Below, piece after piece: positions 42,691-51,144 of a DNA stretch of 64,000 nucleotides. Each line of letters starts with the position of its first letter. The first letter of the stretch is position 1. The position numbers and the translations under genes were made by a program. Source of the DNA: Marmoricola sp. Leaf446. GTDB taxonomy: Bacteria; Actinomycetota; Actinomycetes; Propionibacteriales; Nocardioidaceae. The DNA is taken from positions 124,001 through 188,000 of the forward strand of contig NZ_LMRF01000005.1 in NCBI RefSeq assembly GCF_001424755.1, given 5' to 3'. The notes under the pieces were generated by a model. The model was given only the letters and a program-made list of their open reading frames with translations. It made no database searches and was not told where the DNA came from.

Positions 42691-43836
42691 ATGTCGCTGA
42701 CCTGGGACGAGCTGGCCGGCCGGGCGCTGGCCCGGCAATTCCCGGCGGCGCCGGCACGCGACCCCGCCGCGGTGGCCGACGCCCTGGCCCGGGTCGGGCC
42801 GGTGCAGTCGCAGACGGCCCGGTCGCCCTTCCTCGGCCTGGCCGCCCGGCTGCCCGGAGTCGAGCACAGCGCGATCACCGCGGCGTACGACGCCCACCTG
42901 GTCGTCCGCGGCTCCAACCTGCGCGGCACCGTGCACACCTCGACCGCCGCCGACCACGCGCTGCTCGAGGTCGCCACCCGCACCGGCCAGCGGGCGCTTT
43001 GGGCCCGCTACCTCCGGCTGGAGGACACGACGCTGGAGCAGGTGTGGGCGGCGCTGGAGGACCACGCCCGCGAGGAGTGGCGGACCCCGGCCGAGCTCGG
43101 GGCCCACCTCCGCGCCTGGGTCGCCGAGCACGACCCCGGCGCCGCGCCCCGGCTCGACGACACCCAGGGCCGCTACCTCGCCTTCGGCCACGGCGGGCTC
43201 GTGCGCCGCCCGCTCACCGGCGGCTGGGAGGGCCAGGGCAAGCCCGTCTACCGCACCGCGACGGCGCTGCTGGGCCCCCGCGACGACGTGCTGGACGATC
43301 CCGCCGCCGCCCTGGACGCGCTGGTGCGCCGCCACCTGTCGTGCCACGGCCCGGCGAGCCGCCAGGACCTCGCCTGGTGGGCCGGGCTCGGGCTACGGGT
43401 GGTCGACGCCACCCTCGCCCGTCTCGCCGAGGACGGCGCGACCGAGCAGGAGGAGGGACCGGACGGCCGGACCCACCACGACCTGACCGACGCCCCGGGG
43501 CCGGTCGACCTGCCCGGCGTACGCCTGCTGCCGGAGTTCGACGCCCTGATGTGCGCCTACGAGCCGTCGGCCCGGGTCAGGTTCGCCACCCCCGAGCACC
43601 TCGCGCGGCTCTGGCACTCCGAGAACGGTCTCGTCGACGCCCCGCTGCTCGTCGACGGTCGGCTCACGGGCGTGTGGCGGCTCGCGGGCAGCGGTCGGGC
43701 GCGGCGGTGCGAGGTGCGGTGGTTCGCGGGCACCCGCCGGCCGCGTCGCGCCGAGGTGGAGGAGCAGCTGGAGCACCTGCAGCGGGCCTACCCCGTCGAG
43801 GTCACCGCCCTCGACGTGGCCCGGGAACAGGGCTGA
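42691..43836 (+). CDS. Winged-helix DNA-binding protein (HTH_42, AlkZ-like superfamily)
   Basis: 381 residues. The N-terminal VGPVQSQTARSPFLGL carries the Q-x-Q pattern at the catalytic position of AlkZ-type glycosylases; the LRGTVHTSTAADH and LSCHGPASRQDLAWWAGL segments are typical of the HTH_42 family. It may unhook interstrand crosslinks or excise bulky alkylated bases, but many actinobacterial homologues are untested. ATG 42691 is preceded by GGAGGG. It probably shares a transcript with the ATPase. Confidence 0.78.
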   Translation: MSLTWDELAGRALARQFPAAPARDPAAVADALARVGPVQSQTARSPFLGLAARLPGVEHSAITAAYDAHLVVRGSNLRGTVHTSTAADHALLEVATRTGQRALWARYLRLEDTTLEQVWAALEDHAREEWRTPAELGAHLRAWVAEHDPGAAPRLDDTQGRYLAFGHGGLVRRPLTGGWEGQGKPVYRTATALLGPRDDVLDDPAAALDALVRRHLSCHGPASRQDLAWWAGLGLRVVDATLARLAEDGATEQEEGPDGRTHHDLTDAPGPVDLPGVRLLPEFDALMCAYEPSARVRFATPEHLARLWHSENGLVDAPLLVDGRLTGVWRLAGSGRARRCEVRWFAGTRRPRRAEVEEQLEHLQRAYPVEVTALDVAREQG

Positions 43837-43903
43837 GGCTTCGGGGTCGTCGGTGGTCGGTCGCAGGATGGGGCGACCGAGACCCCGAGCCGAGGAGGCC
43901 CCC

Positions 43904-44488
43904 GTGTTCCCACCCGACGAGCACAGCGAGAGCGAGACGCTGCTCGGCTACCTCGCCTCCCAGCTCGAGGCGCTGCGCACCAGCGCCCACGGCCTCACCG
44001 ACGCGCAGGCGCGCGCGACGCCGACGCGCAGCACGCTGTCGGTCGGCGGGATGCTCAAGCACGCGACCTACGTGCTGAGCGGCAGCGCCCAGGTGGTGGA
44101 GGGCGTCGAGATCACCGAGGAGGCCCAGGCCGACTTCGCGGGCAGCTTCACCCTGACCGACGACGAGACGCTCGAGGAGGTCCGCGGTCGCTTCGACGAG
44201 ACGGTCGCGGCCTACCTCGAGCGGGTGCGCTCGATCGACCCCGACGCCCCGACCGTCGAGCCGCCCGCGCCGTGGGACGGCGTGCTGCAGGCGACGCCGG
44301 TGCGCCACCGCTACCAGCTGGTCCACCACGTCGAGGAGCTCGCGCGGCACGCCGGCCACGCCGACATCCTGCGCGAGCAGCTCGACGGCGCCACCGCGCT
44401 CTCGCTGCGCCTCGCCGTGCTCGGGCTCCCCGGCAACGACTTCGTGCAGCCGTGGCGACCCGAGGACGGCGCGTCCGGGTCCCCCTGA
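43904..44488 (+). CDS. DinB-like (DUF664) protein
   Basis: 194-residue four-helix-bundle protein of the DinB/DUF664 family. The repeated metal-ligand regions are SVGGMLKHATYV and HRYQLVHHVEELARHAGHADILREQLDG. Actinobacterial members include mycothiol-dependent enzymes, but no reaction can be assigned. GTG 43904 has GAGGAG 6 nt upstream. Confidence 0.82.
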   Translation: MFPPDEHSESETLLGYLASQLEALRTSAHGLTDAQARATPTRSTLSVGGMLKHATYVLSGSAQVVEGVEITEEAQADFAGSFTLTDDETLEEVRGRFDETVAAYLERVRSIDPDAPTVEPPAPWDGVLQATPVRHRYQLVHHVEELARHAGHADILREQLDGATALSLRLAVLGLPGNDFVQPWRPEDGASGSP

Positions 44489-44524
44489 CCGACAGCCGCC
44501 CCCGCGCAGGTGCAGGATGGAGGC

Positions 44525-45319
44525 ATGCCTCGCTCCCGGCCGCAGGTGGTCGCGCACCGCGGCGCCAGCGACGTCAAGGCCGAGCACACCCTGGGGGCCT
44601 ACGTCGCGGCGCTCGACGCCGGCGCGGAGGCGCTGGAGTGCGACGTCCGGCTCACGGCCGACGGTCACCTCGTCTGCGTCCACGACCGCGACCTGCGCCG
44701 CATCGGCAGCAACCCCTCGGTCGTCTCCGCCACCGAGCTGGCCGACCTCGAGGCGCTCGACGTGGCGTCGTGGAAGGAGCCGTGGGCCGACCTCGACGAC
44801 GAGGCCCCGATGGGCGATCCCGCGCTGGGCAAGGTGCTGACCCTGCGCCGGCTGCTGGAGACCGTGGCCGACTACGACCGCCCGGTCTCGCTGGCGATCG
44901 AGACCAAGCACCCCACCCGCTACGCCGGCCTGGTCGAGCAGCGGCTGGTGGAGCTGCTCGACGAGTTCGGCTGGACCGGCGCCGACGCCCCGGTGCGGGT
45001 GATGTCGTTCTCCTGGCTGGCGCTGCGCCGCGTGCGCCGCCTCGCGCCCGACCTCGACGTGGTGATGCTCGTGGAGAACCGTCAGCAGTGGTACCGCGTC
45101 AAGCCCTTCCTCGACGCCGACTGGATCGCCGGCCCGGGGATGGACATGGTGCGCGACCACCCCGACGTCGTACGCCGCATGATCGAGGTCCACGGCCGCC
45201 GCGTCCACGTGTGGGTCGTCAACGACCTCGTCGACGTCGACCGGTGCGCGGGCCTCGGCATCGAGGCCGTGATCACCGACCGCCCCGGGGCCGTCGTGAC
45301 CCACCTGACACGGGGGTGA
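44525..45319 (+). CDS. Glycerophosphodiester phosphodiesterase
   Basis: 264-residue GDPD-family TIM barrel with the catalytic VAHRGASDVKAEHTLGAY, EALECDVRLTADGHLV and VHDRDLRR motifs (HR-En-EXD-H). No signal peptide, so it is cytoplasmic and would split glycerophosphodiesters such as glycerophosphocholine into glycerol-3-phosphate and alcohol. ATG 44525 is chosen; an in-frame GTG at 44510 would add five residues. Confidence 0.9.
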   Translation: MPRSRPQVVAHRGASDVKAEHTLGAYVAALDAGAEALECDVRLTADGHLVCVHDRDLRRIGSNPSVVSATELADLEALDVASWKEPWADLDDEAPMGDPALGKVLTLRRLLETVADYDRPVSLAIETKHPTRYAGLVEQRLVELLDEFGWTGADAPVRVMSFSWLALRRVRRLAPDLDVVMLVENRQQWYRVKPFLDADWIAGPGMDMVRDHPDVVRRMIEVHGRRVHVWVVNDLVDVDRCAGLGIEAVITDRPGAVVTHLTRG

Positions 45320-45398
45320 GTTTCGCACCGCTCCCGCGGGGGCACGATCGGACCCGAGACGCGTCCGCGACGCGCCCATCCCCGACGCGGAGGACGAC

Positions 45399-45818
45399 AT
45401 GACCACCCTCTCCCCCCAGCCCCCGGCCTCCGAGCCGGTGACGCTGGCGCTCCCCTTCAGCGCCGAGAGCGCCGCCGTCGCCCGACACCAGCTGCGCGAC
45501 TGGCTGGCCGGTCACGGCGCCGGTGGCGAGCGCCTCGACGACGCCCGGCTGGTGGTGAGCGAGCTCGTCGGCAACGCCGTGCGCCACGCCCGGCCGCTGT
45601 CCGACGACACCCTGCGGGTGGAGTGGGACCGCCACGACGCCGGCCTCGACATCGCCGTCACCGACGGCGGTTCGGTGAGCAGCCCTGAGCGCCTCGACGC
45701 CGCGGTCTCCGACCTCGCCGGCCGCGGCCTGGCCATCGTCGACACCCTGGCCTCGCGCTGGTGGGTCGAGGCCACCCGGTCACGCACCACCGTGCACGCC
45801 CTCCTGACCCTGCCCTGA
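45399..45818 (+). CDS. RsbW-like serine/threonine kinase/anti-sigma ATPase
   Basis: 139-residue GHKL ATPase (HATPase_c_2). The N box ELVGNAVRHA, G1 VTDGG and G2 GRGLAIVDTLA are all visible. Such proteins act as anti-sigma factors or as regulatory kinases of anti-anti-sigma proteins. No sigma or STAS partner is adjacent. ATG 45399 has GGAGG 8 nt upstream. Confidence 0.88.
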   Translation: MTTLSPQPPASEPVTLALPFSAESAAVARHQLRDWLAGHGAGGERLDDARLVVSELVGNAVRHARPLSDDTLRVEWDRHDAGLDIAVTDGGSVSSPERLDAAVSDLAGRGLAIVDTLASRWWVEATRSRTTVHALLTLP

Positions 45819-45908
45819 CCCCGGCGTCCCGGACCCGTCCCGACGACTTCCGTCCACGGCGGTCTCCGGCCCGGCGCAGCCGTCGTCGCGACCGCCTAGG
45901 CTGCGGGG

Positions 45909-46862
45909 ATGGGCAAGAAGTCACGTCAACGTCAGCGCTCCGAGGACCCGGGTCCCGCCGCTGACGGACCGGGCGCCCGGCAGCCGTGTCCCTGCGGTTC
46001 CGGTCGTCGCTACAAGGCCTGCCACGGCAGCAAGGACTCGTCCTCGCCCTACGTCGCCCGGCCCTTCGAGGGTCTGTCCGCCGAGGCCGACCTGGTGGCG
46101 CTGCGCGAGTTCGTCCCGGCCGCCACGGCACCGGTCGAGCTCGCCCCCGCGGTGGAGAACCCCGAGGGCCGCAGCGTGCAGCTGTGCTCGCTGCTGCCCG
46201 GCGCCACCCCGGCGATGGTCCGCCAGGACGGCAGCATCTGGCTCGGCCTGCAGGTGCAGCACGGCTACGGCGACCCCAGCCGCGACCTCGGTGCCGTGCT
46301 CGAGGAGGCGCTGCAGGCCGACCCGGGCAGCCTCGTCGGACTGTCGGCCCCTCCCGGGGACGGCGCCCGGCTGCAGGACCTGCTGGCCGACGCCCCGATC
46401 ACGGTGACGGTGCACGAGGGCTTCGACTACTGGGTGGCCGACGTCGACGACGCGGACGGCAGCATGGCGAGCGCCCTGGAGGCGGCCAACGAGGCGGCCG
46501 CCCCGACGGTGCGCCTCACCACGGTGCCAGCGGCGTACTGGACCTCGATGGGCGACCGCGAGTACCTCCGCTGGGTGCTGCCCCACTCCGAGGACCGCGT
46601 GCTCGACGCGCTCGCGCGGCTGCGCGTGCTCGGCGACGTCTCGCTCGTCGAGGGCGACCGGCTGATCGGGATGTTCCGCACCCACGGCCTCGTCGTCCCC
46701 GTCTGGGACCTTCCCGTGGGCACGGGCGCCGAGGCGCTGGAGGAGCCCCTCGACGCCTTCTCGGCCCGGTTCGAGGAGGCCCTGGGCCGCGAGGACGCCC
46801 TGACCGGCGAGGAACGCGCCTCCCGCGCCGGTCTGGCCAGCCGTCAGCTGACGATCCGTTAG
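45909..46862 (+). CDS. DUF5926 family protein with N-terminal SEC-C zinc motif
   Basis: 317 residues. The N-terminal CPCGSGRRYKACHG is a SEC-C zinc finger like that at the end of SecA; the remaining DUF5926 region (about 45-300) is specific to actinobacteria. Function is unknown; the zinc motif suggests ribosome, SecB-like or protein contacts. ATG 45909 is six bases after -10 TAGGCT (45899-45904), so it is leaderless. Confidence 0.88.
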   Translation: MGKKSRQRQRSEDPGPAADGPGARQPCPCGSGRRYKACHGSKDSSSPYVARPFEGLSAEADLVALREFVPAATAPVELAPAVENPEGRSVQLCSLLPGATPAMVRQDGSIWLGLQVQHGYGDPSRDLGAVLEEALQADPGSLVGLSAPPGDGARLQDLLADAPITVTVHEGFDYWVADVDDADGSMASALEAANEAAAPTVRLTTVPAAYWTSMGDREYLRWVLPHSEDRVLDALARLRVLGDVSLVEGDRLIGMFRTHGLVVPVWDLPVGTGAEALEEPLDAFSARFEEALGREDALTGEERASRAGLASRQLTIR

Positions 46863-46960
46863 ACCACGATCGCGACCGCCTCCTAGACCAATGCGGCGAA
46901 GGAGCGCGGGATCGCGGGTCCTTGTTGTGGGCACCCACCCCATGCCGTACATTCGACGTG

Positions 46961-46998
46961 CCCGGCCGATGTTGTCCCCCCCGTCAACACCGGCCGGG
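46961..46998. terminator. Strong terminator hairpin between DUF5926 and EamA genes
   Basis: CCCGGCCGATGTTG (46961-46974) pairs with CAACACCGGCCGGG (46985-46998), one mismatch, 10-base loop, followed by TTCTT. It sits between convergent gene ends, about 100 bp after the DUF5926 stop. Confidence 0.75.
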
Positions 46999-47027
46999 TT
47001 CTTCATGCCCAGCGGCCGACGACGCGC

Positions 47028-47963
47028 TCACTGGGGCGTGGGCGGCTCCGAGGCCCGGCCGATGCCGGCGATGGCCAGCACGACCAGCAGCGAGCCGACG
47101 ACCCCGGCCGGCGTCAGGTGCTCGCCGAGCAGCAGCACCGCGATCAGCACGGCGGTCACGGGCTCCAGCAGCGTGGCGACGACGGCTGCCCCGCTCGGCG
47201 TGGTCCGCAGGCCGGTGAACAGCAGGGCGTAGGCGATCGCCAGCGTGAACACCCCGAGGTAGGCGATCAGCGCCCACGAGGTCGCGTCCGTCGTCACGAA
47301 CGGGTCACCGCGCACGGCCGTCACCACGAGCCCGAGCGGGACCAGCACCAGGGCCGCCACCCCGACCGTCGCCGCGGTGATGGTCAGGGTGTCCAGGTCC
47401 TGCGACAGCGGTGCCGCGACGTCCGCCGAGAGGGCGTACGCCGCTCCCGACGCGAGCGCGAGCAGGATCCCCAGCGCGGGGTGGGGCGCGTTCTCCCCCG
47501 CCCCTCCGGCGAAGGTGACCAGCAGCAGGCCTGCGACCGCGACCACCACGGACACGGCCCGGCCCCCGCTGGGCGGGCGACGGTCACGGACGCCGTCGAC
47601 GGCCAGCAGCAGCACCGGCGCGAAGCCGAGGCACACCACCGTGACGACGCTGACGCCGGCGAGCACCACCGAGACGAAGAACAGCGCCTGGAAGGCAGCC
47701 GTGAGCACCCCGACCGCGACCACGCGGCGCCACTCCGCCCGCGCCGCCCGCCCCACCGCCGCCAGTCGCCCGGTCAGCCCGACGACCAGGGCGAGCACCG
47801 CGACGGCGGCGATCGCCCGGTAGGCGGTGACCGTCAGCGAGCCGAGCCCGGAGCGGTCGTGGAGCACCTGGGCGCCGGGCCCGATGGTGCCCCAGACGAT
47901 CCCCGCCAGGGAGACGAGCAGGAGACCGCGCCAGAGGGACCCCGACCCCGCGGCGGGTGTCAG
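47028..47963 (-). CDS. EamA/DMT-family transporter with probable CTG start
   Basis: 311 residues with ten hydrophobic helices in two EamA repeats (the second begins HPALGILLALASGAAYALSA). The first ATG/GTG/TTG in frame (GTG 47867) would delete the first membrane helix (GLLLVSLAGIVWGTIGPGA), which is clearly encoded upstream. The only fitting start is CTG 47963, which overlaps the TGA of the upstream lipoprotein gene (CTGA) and has AGGAG 8 nt before it. It probably exports small metabolites or amino acids. It ends 30 bp from the terminator at 46961-46998. Confidence 0.8.
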   Translation of the reverse strand: MTPAAGSGSLWRGLLLVSLAGIVWGTIGPGAQVLHDRSGLGSLTVTAYRAIAAVAVLALVVGLTGRLAAVGRAARAEWRRVVAVGVLTAAFQALFFVSVVLAGVSVVTVVCLGFAPVLLLAVDGVRDRRPPSGGRAVSVVVAVAGLLLVTFAGGAGENAPHPALGILLALASGAAYALSADVAAPLSQDLDTLTITAATVGVAALVLVPLGLVVTAVRGDPFVTTDATSWALIAYLGVFTLAIAYALLFTGLRTTPSGAAVVATLLEPVTAVLIAVLLLGEHLTPAGVVGSLLVVLAIAGIGRASEPPTPQ

Positions 47964-48274
47964 TTCATCATCTCCTGGTCGACCTCGGCGTCGAAGTTGA
48001 CCTGGCCGTCGTCGTCGACCGACGTGGTCGTCACCGTCACACCGAGCTTGTCGGACCCGGCCGTGAGCACGCAGCGCACCTCCGCGCCCTTCTCGGCCGG
48101 CAGGTCGTCGGGGCAGGACACGTCGTCAGGGGTCTGGCCGGCCTGCTCGGCCAGGAGGGCGGAGACCTTCTTCGCCAGGGCGTCACCGCTGATCGCCTCG
48201 GGCTTGGTCCCGGCCGAGCAACCGGACCCGAGCAACAGGGCCGTGCCGACCAGGGCGGCGAGCGCGTGACGCAT
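47960..48274 (-). CDS. DUF4333-type lipoprotein
   Basis: 104 residues. Signal peptide with lipobox GSGC (lipidated cysteine about residue 20), then a small domain with two cysteines (VSCPDDLPAEKG and VRCVLTAG) and KLGVTVTTTSVDDDG, the DUF4333 pattern. It is anchored outside the membrane; function unknown. ATG 48274 has GGAGGA 4 nt upstream. It is coupled to the EamA gene and divergent from the secretion-substrate module. Confidence 0.85.
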   Translation of the reverse strand: MRHALAALVGTALLLGSGCSAGTKPEAISGDALAKKVSALLAEQAGQTPDDVSCPDDLPAEKGAEVRCVLTAGSDKLGVTVTTTSVDDDGQVNFDAEVDQEMMN

Positions 48275-48333
48275 GGTTCCTCCACGAGATGTCGGGCCTG
48301 GGCGTTTGCCCGCGGCACACGGAGGGGAGACCT

Positions 48334-48339
48334 TAACCT
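48334..48339 (+). promoter_or_regulatory. -10-like TAACCT upstream of the secretion-substrate module
   Basis: TAACCT lies 50 bases before ATG 48389, giving a leader of about 43 nt that ends with the G-rich GGGGGG ahead of the start. Assignment rests on the -10 sequence alone. Confidence 0.35.
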
Positions 48340-48388
48340 GACGGAGCGGCTCGGGGCCGCGGAACCGTGCCACACCTGGGGGGTGTCC

Positions 48389-48712
48389 ATGTCAGGGCAG
48401 TTCGACGTCGTCACCGCTGAGCTGACAGCGGCCGCCGACAGGATCCGGAGCGCGGTCGCGCCGGTCGCCTGCTACACCCTGCCGAGCACCGGAGCCAGCG
48501 CCACCGCCGTCGGTCACGACCAGCTCGGCGAGGTGGTCACGGCGTTCTGCGAGAAGGTCGGCCAGGTGGTGTCCGCGACCGCCCTCGGTGACGAGGCGGC
48601 CGCGGGCGAGCTCGACGCCAGCGCGGCGGCGTACGACGCCACCGACGCTGCCAACCAGGCCGTGTACACCGCCATGAACCCCTTCGGCCTCCCGGTCGCG
48701 AGCCCGCGGTGA
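48389..48712 (+). CDS. Small WXG100/EspC-like protein
   Basis: 107 residues, helical, Ala-rich, with no signal peptide. The pattern FDVVTAELTAAADRIRSAVAP, a central GHDQLGEVVTAFCEKV, and AAAYDATDAANQA resembles ESX secretion-associated (EspC-like) proteins. YDATD fits the YxxxD/E signal for type VII secretion. A canonical WxG turn is absent. The stop overlaps the next start as GTGA, so it probably pairs with the larger protein as a co-secreted partner. No ESX core genes are in the window. Confidence 0.6.
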   Translation: MSGQFDVVTAELTAAADRIRSAVAPVACYTLPSTGASATAVGHDQLGEVVTAFCEKVGQVVSATALGDEAAAGELDASAAAYDATDAANQAVYTAMNPFGLPVASPR

Positions 48713-49995
48713 GCCTCCCCGCCGGCGCCGCGCTCGGGAGCACGTCGGACCCCAAGGCCCTCGTCATCGGCACCGCGTCGACGCTGGACCACCAGGCGCG
48801 CGCCCTGCGCACGGCCGCCTCCACCATGGAGACGGTGGGCGACGACCTCCGCGCGGTGAGGACACCGTCGTGGGAGGGGCCGGCGAGCAGCGCCTTCTGG
48901 GTGGGTTTCGCGACCGAGCCGCGCACCTGGTTCCGACTGCAGACCGTGCTGACCGACGCGGCCGCGGCGTTGTCCGACCAGGCCGCGGCGTTGCGCACGG
49001 CGCAGGACAGGGCCCAGGACGCCATCGACAGGTGGGAGAAGGGCGAGCAGGCGACCAAGAGCGCCGTCGCCGCCTACAACACCGAGGCCCGACGCCGCGC
49101 CGAGAACGCCCCCGTCCCCGGTCTGTCCCTCCCGATGGCGCCGTTCCGCGACCCGGGGGAAGCGCTGCGCGAGGAGGCCGAGGAGATCCTCAAGGACGCG
49201 CGCGACGCCCTCGACAAGGCCGGGCTGGAGGCCGCCGGCACGCTGTGCGAGCTCGGCGGCATCAGCTGGAGCGATGCGAGCGGTGAGGTCAGCGGCCCCG
49301 GGGCCGATGCCTCCGCGAAGGGCCCGAAGTTCAAGTACGGCAGGGACAACCTGTTCGGCGGCGGCAATCCGCCCTGGCAGCGACCCAACGACGGGAAGTC
49401 CAAGGCCGAGGTGACGCTGGCGAAGGTGGCCGCGGACGCCTACGTCGCCAAGCTCGAGGGCAAGGTCGAGGGCAACTACCACGGCGTCGACTACAAGGCC
49501 GGGGGCAACGTCAAGGTCCTCGACGTCGGCGCCCAGGCCAGCGCGGGCCTGACCGACGACGGCGCGAAGGCGTCCGCAGGGGTGCACGCCGACCTCGTCA
49601 ACGCCCACGGGGAGACCAGCGCCGAGTACGGCATCGCGAGCGTCCAGGCGGAGGTCGATGCGTCGGTCGGAGCGAGCGCCAAGGTCGACGCCGAGGTCAC
49701 GAAGACCAGCGTCCACGCCGGTGGCGAGGCGTTCGTCGGCGGCAAGATCTCCGGCTCGGCCGGAGGTGACGTCGGCGGTGTCGGCGGCCAGTTCACCGCC
49801 GAGGGGTGGGCAGGCGCCGGGATCGGAGGCGACATCGACGTCGGCTACCACGACGGCGAGTTCACCTTCGGCGGCTACGGCGGGGTGGGCCTGGGGTTCG
49901 GCGGCAAGCTGGGCGGCGAGTTCACCGTCGACCCCGGTGAGGTGCTGGAGACCGGCCAGGACCTCGTCAGCGGCATCGGCGGGCTCCTCGACTAG
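48709..49995 (+). CDS. Putative type VII-secreted effector-like protein with glycine-rich C-terminal domain
   Basis: 428 residues. Residues about 1-145 are helical with a WEG turn (TPSWEGPASSAFW, about 54) as in T7SS signal/WXG domains. A linker (about 145-230) follows. Then comes a long region of alternating hydrophobic residues, Ala and Gly (GAQASAGLTDDGAKASAGV, FTFGGYGGVGLGFGGKLGG), suggesting beta-strand repeats or a membrane-inserting glycine-rich domain; no nuclease, ADP-ribosylase or protease motif is seen. GTG 48709 overlaps the small protein's stop. A contact or pore-forming toxin is one reading; a structural secreted protein is another. Confidence 0.6.
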   Translation: MSLPAGAALGSTSDPKALVIGTASTLDHQARALRTAASTMETVGDDLRAVRTPSWEGPASSAFWVGFATEPRTWFRLQTVLTDAAAALSDQAAALRTAQDRAQDAIDRWEKGEQATKSAVAAYNTEARRRAENAPVPGLSLPMAPFRDPGEALREEAEEILKDARDALDKAGLEAAGTLCELGGISWSDASGEVSGPGADASAKGPKFKYGRDNLFGGGNPPWQRPNDGKSKAEVTLAKVAADAYVAKLEGKVEGNYHGVDYKAGGNVKVLDVGAQASAGLTDDGAKASAGVHADLVNAHGETSAEYGIASVQAEVDASVGASAKVDAEVTKTSVHAGGEAFVGGKISGSAGGDVGGVGGQFTAEGWAGAGIGGDIDVGYHDGEFTFGGYGGVGLGFGGKLGGEFTVDPGEVLETGQDLVSGIGGLLD

Positions 49996-50036
49996 CCGTC
50001 GCGGTCCCGACCTCCCCTCTGAACCCAGGAGCAACC

Positions 50037-50561
50037 ATGTCCGAGACCCTGCCGGTCCCCATCAGCTTCCGGCTTCCCAACGAGCACTGGCGCCCGGCAG
50101 ATCCCGAGGCCCTCGGGGTGACCAACGCCTTCTTCCTCGCCGTGCGGCAGGAGCACGAGGGCGACGACTACGCCCCGACGCTCACCGTCAGCGGTGGCCT
50201 GCGCGAGGACGCGGCGACCATGGACGAGATCGGCGACGAGGCCGTCGACGTCTTCGCCTCGCAGGCCACCGACGTGGAGCTGGTCAAGCGCCGTGAGTAC
50301 GGCTCCGTCGCGGCACCCGGCCTGCTCCAGGTGGTCGGGGGGACCCTCACGGACCGGGAGCGCCGCTACGACCTGCGGCAGGCGCACGTGCTGCTCGGCA
50401 TGGCCGACGTCGCGGACCCGCGACGACGCGTCGTGGTCAAGGTGGTCCTGAGCACGACCTATCGGCAGTTCGAGACCTACCTGCCGGAGCTCCAGGACTT
50501 CGTGGCCTCGATCCACCCCGGGCAGCCGACGCCGGACGGCGGTCCGGCCGCGGAGGCGTGA
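50037..50561 (+). CDS. Hypothetical protein downstream of effector-like gene (possible partner or immunity)
   Basis: 174 residues, no signal peptide or membrane segment. PVPISFRLPNEHWRPADPE and the later RRVVVKVVLSTTYRQFETYLPELQDFVASI have the strand-helix pattern of the LpqN/DcrB-like fold, but I do not recognise a family with confidence. It lies 41 bp after the effector-like gene with AGGAG 7 nt before ATG 50037, so they should be cotranscribed. Acidic composition would suit an immunity or chaperone protein; this is inference. Confidence 0.6.
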   Translation: MSETLPVPISFRLPNEHWRPADPEALGVTNAFFLAVRQEHEGDDYAPTLTVSGGLREDAATMDEIGDEAVDVFASQATDVELVKRREYGSVAAPGLLQVVGGTLTDRERRYDLRQAHVLLGMADVADPRRRVVVKVVLSTTYRQFETYLPELQDFVASIHPGQPTPDGGPAAEA

Positions 50562-50576
50562 GCGCCGCCAGGCTCC

Positions 50577-51131
50577 TCAGAAGCCCCCGGCCAAGGCCAC
50601 GACCGCGACGATGATGCCGGCGAGGACCAGGAGCGCGACCGTGCCGACGGCCACGGCCAGACCGATGCGCTCGGCACCACCGCGCTTCTCGGTCCAGCCG
50701 AGCTCGCGGGCCGGTCCTCGGATGAGGTCGCGACCCTCGGAGCTCGAGAACGAGTAGTCCACGACCTTGCCCGGCTGACCCGAGCTGTCGATGCCGAAGG
50801 TCTTCTGGAAGCTCTTCTGCTCGATCCGCCCGAGGTCCCGCGAGAGCGACGCCCCGAGGACGGGCACCGGGATCCCGTCGCGCATCTCCGCCCCACGCCG
50901 CCACGTGACCTCTCGGAGGTCGTCGGTGATGGCGATCGTGTGGTTCGCCTCGTCCACGACCACGTGGTAGGTGAACGACTTGGACAGGTGCTTCTGGTGC
51001 ATCAGCGCGAACCAGGTGGCATCCGCGACGTCGATCGTCACGTCGAAGCCCTTCGCCGTCTCGGTGACGGCGTAGGGCGTGTCCTCGGTGTTCGCCCGCA
51101 CGGCGGCCAGGAGCTTCTCGGCATCGGTCAT
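50577..51131 (-). CDS. C-terminally anchored hypothetical membrane protein
   Basis: 184 residues. A soluble N-terminal domain (about 1-150; FDVTIDVADATWFALMHQK, FTYHVVVDEANHTIAITDD) is followed by one hydrophobic helix at the extreme C-terminus (LAVAVGTVALLVLAGIIVAVVA), so it is probably tail-anchored facing the cytoplasm. Family not recognised. ATG 51131 is seven bases after -10 TAGGTT (51139-51144), so it is leaderless. It converges on the effector module with a 15-bp gap. Confidence 0.7.
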   Translation of the reverse strand: MTDAEKLLAAVRANTEDTPYAVTETAKGFDVTIDVADATWFALMHQKHLSKSFTYHVVVDEANHTIAITDDLREVTWRRGAEMRDGIPVPVLGASLSRDLGRIEQKSFQKTFGIDSSGQPGKVVDYSFSSSEGRDLIRGPARELGWTEKRGGAERIGLAVAVGTVALLVLAGIIVAVVALAGGF

Positions 51132-51138
51132 GGGACTC

Positions 51139-51144
51139 AACCTA
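51139..51144 (-). promoter_or_regulatory. -10 box TAGGTT, leaderless promoter of the tail-anchored protein gene
   Basis: Minus-strand TAGGTT, seven bases, ATG 51131. It lies within the 10-bp gap after the arcA stop, so arcA read-through could also enter this gene. Confidence 0.5.

Noticed and set aside
48389-50561. Standard polymorphic toxin with a known nuclease domain
   Set aside because: No HNH, EndoU, Ntox or deaminase motif is visible in the C-terminal region, so a specific toxin class is not claimed.
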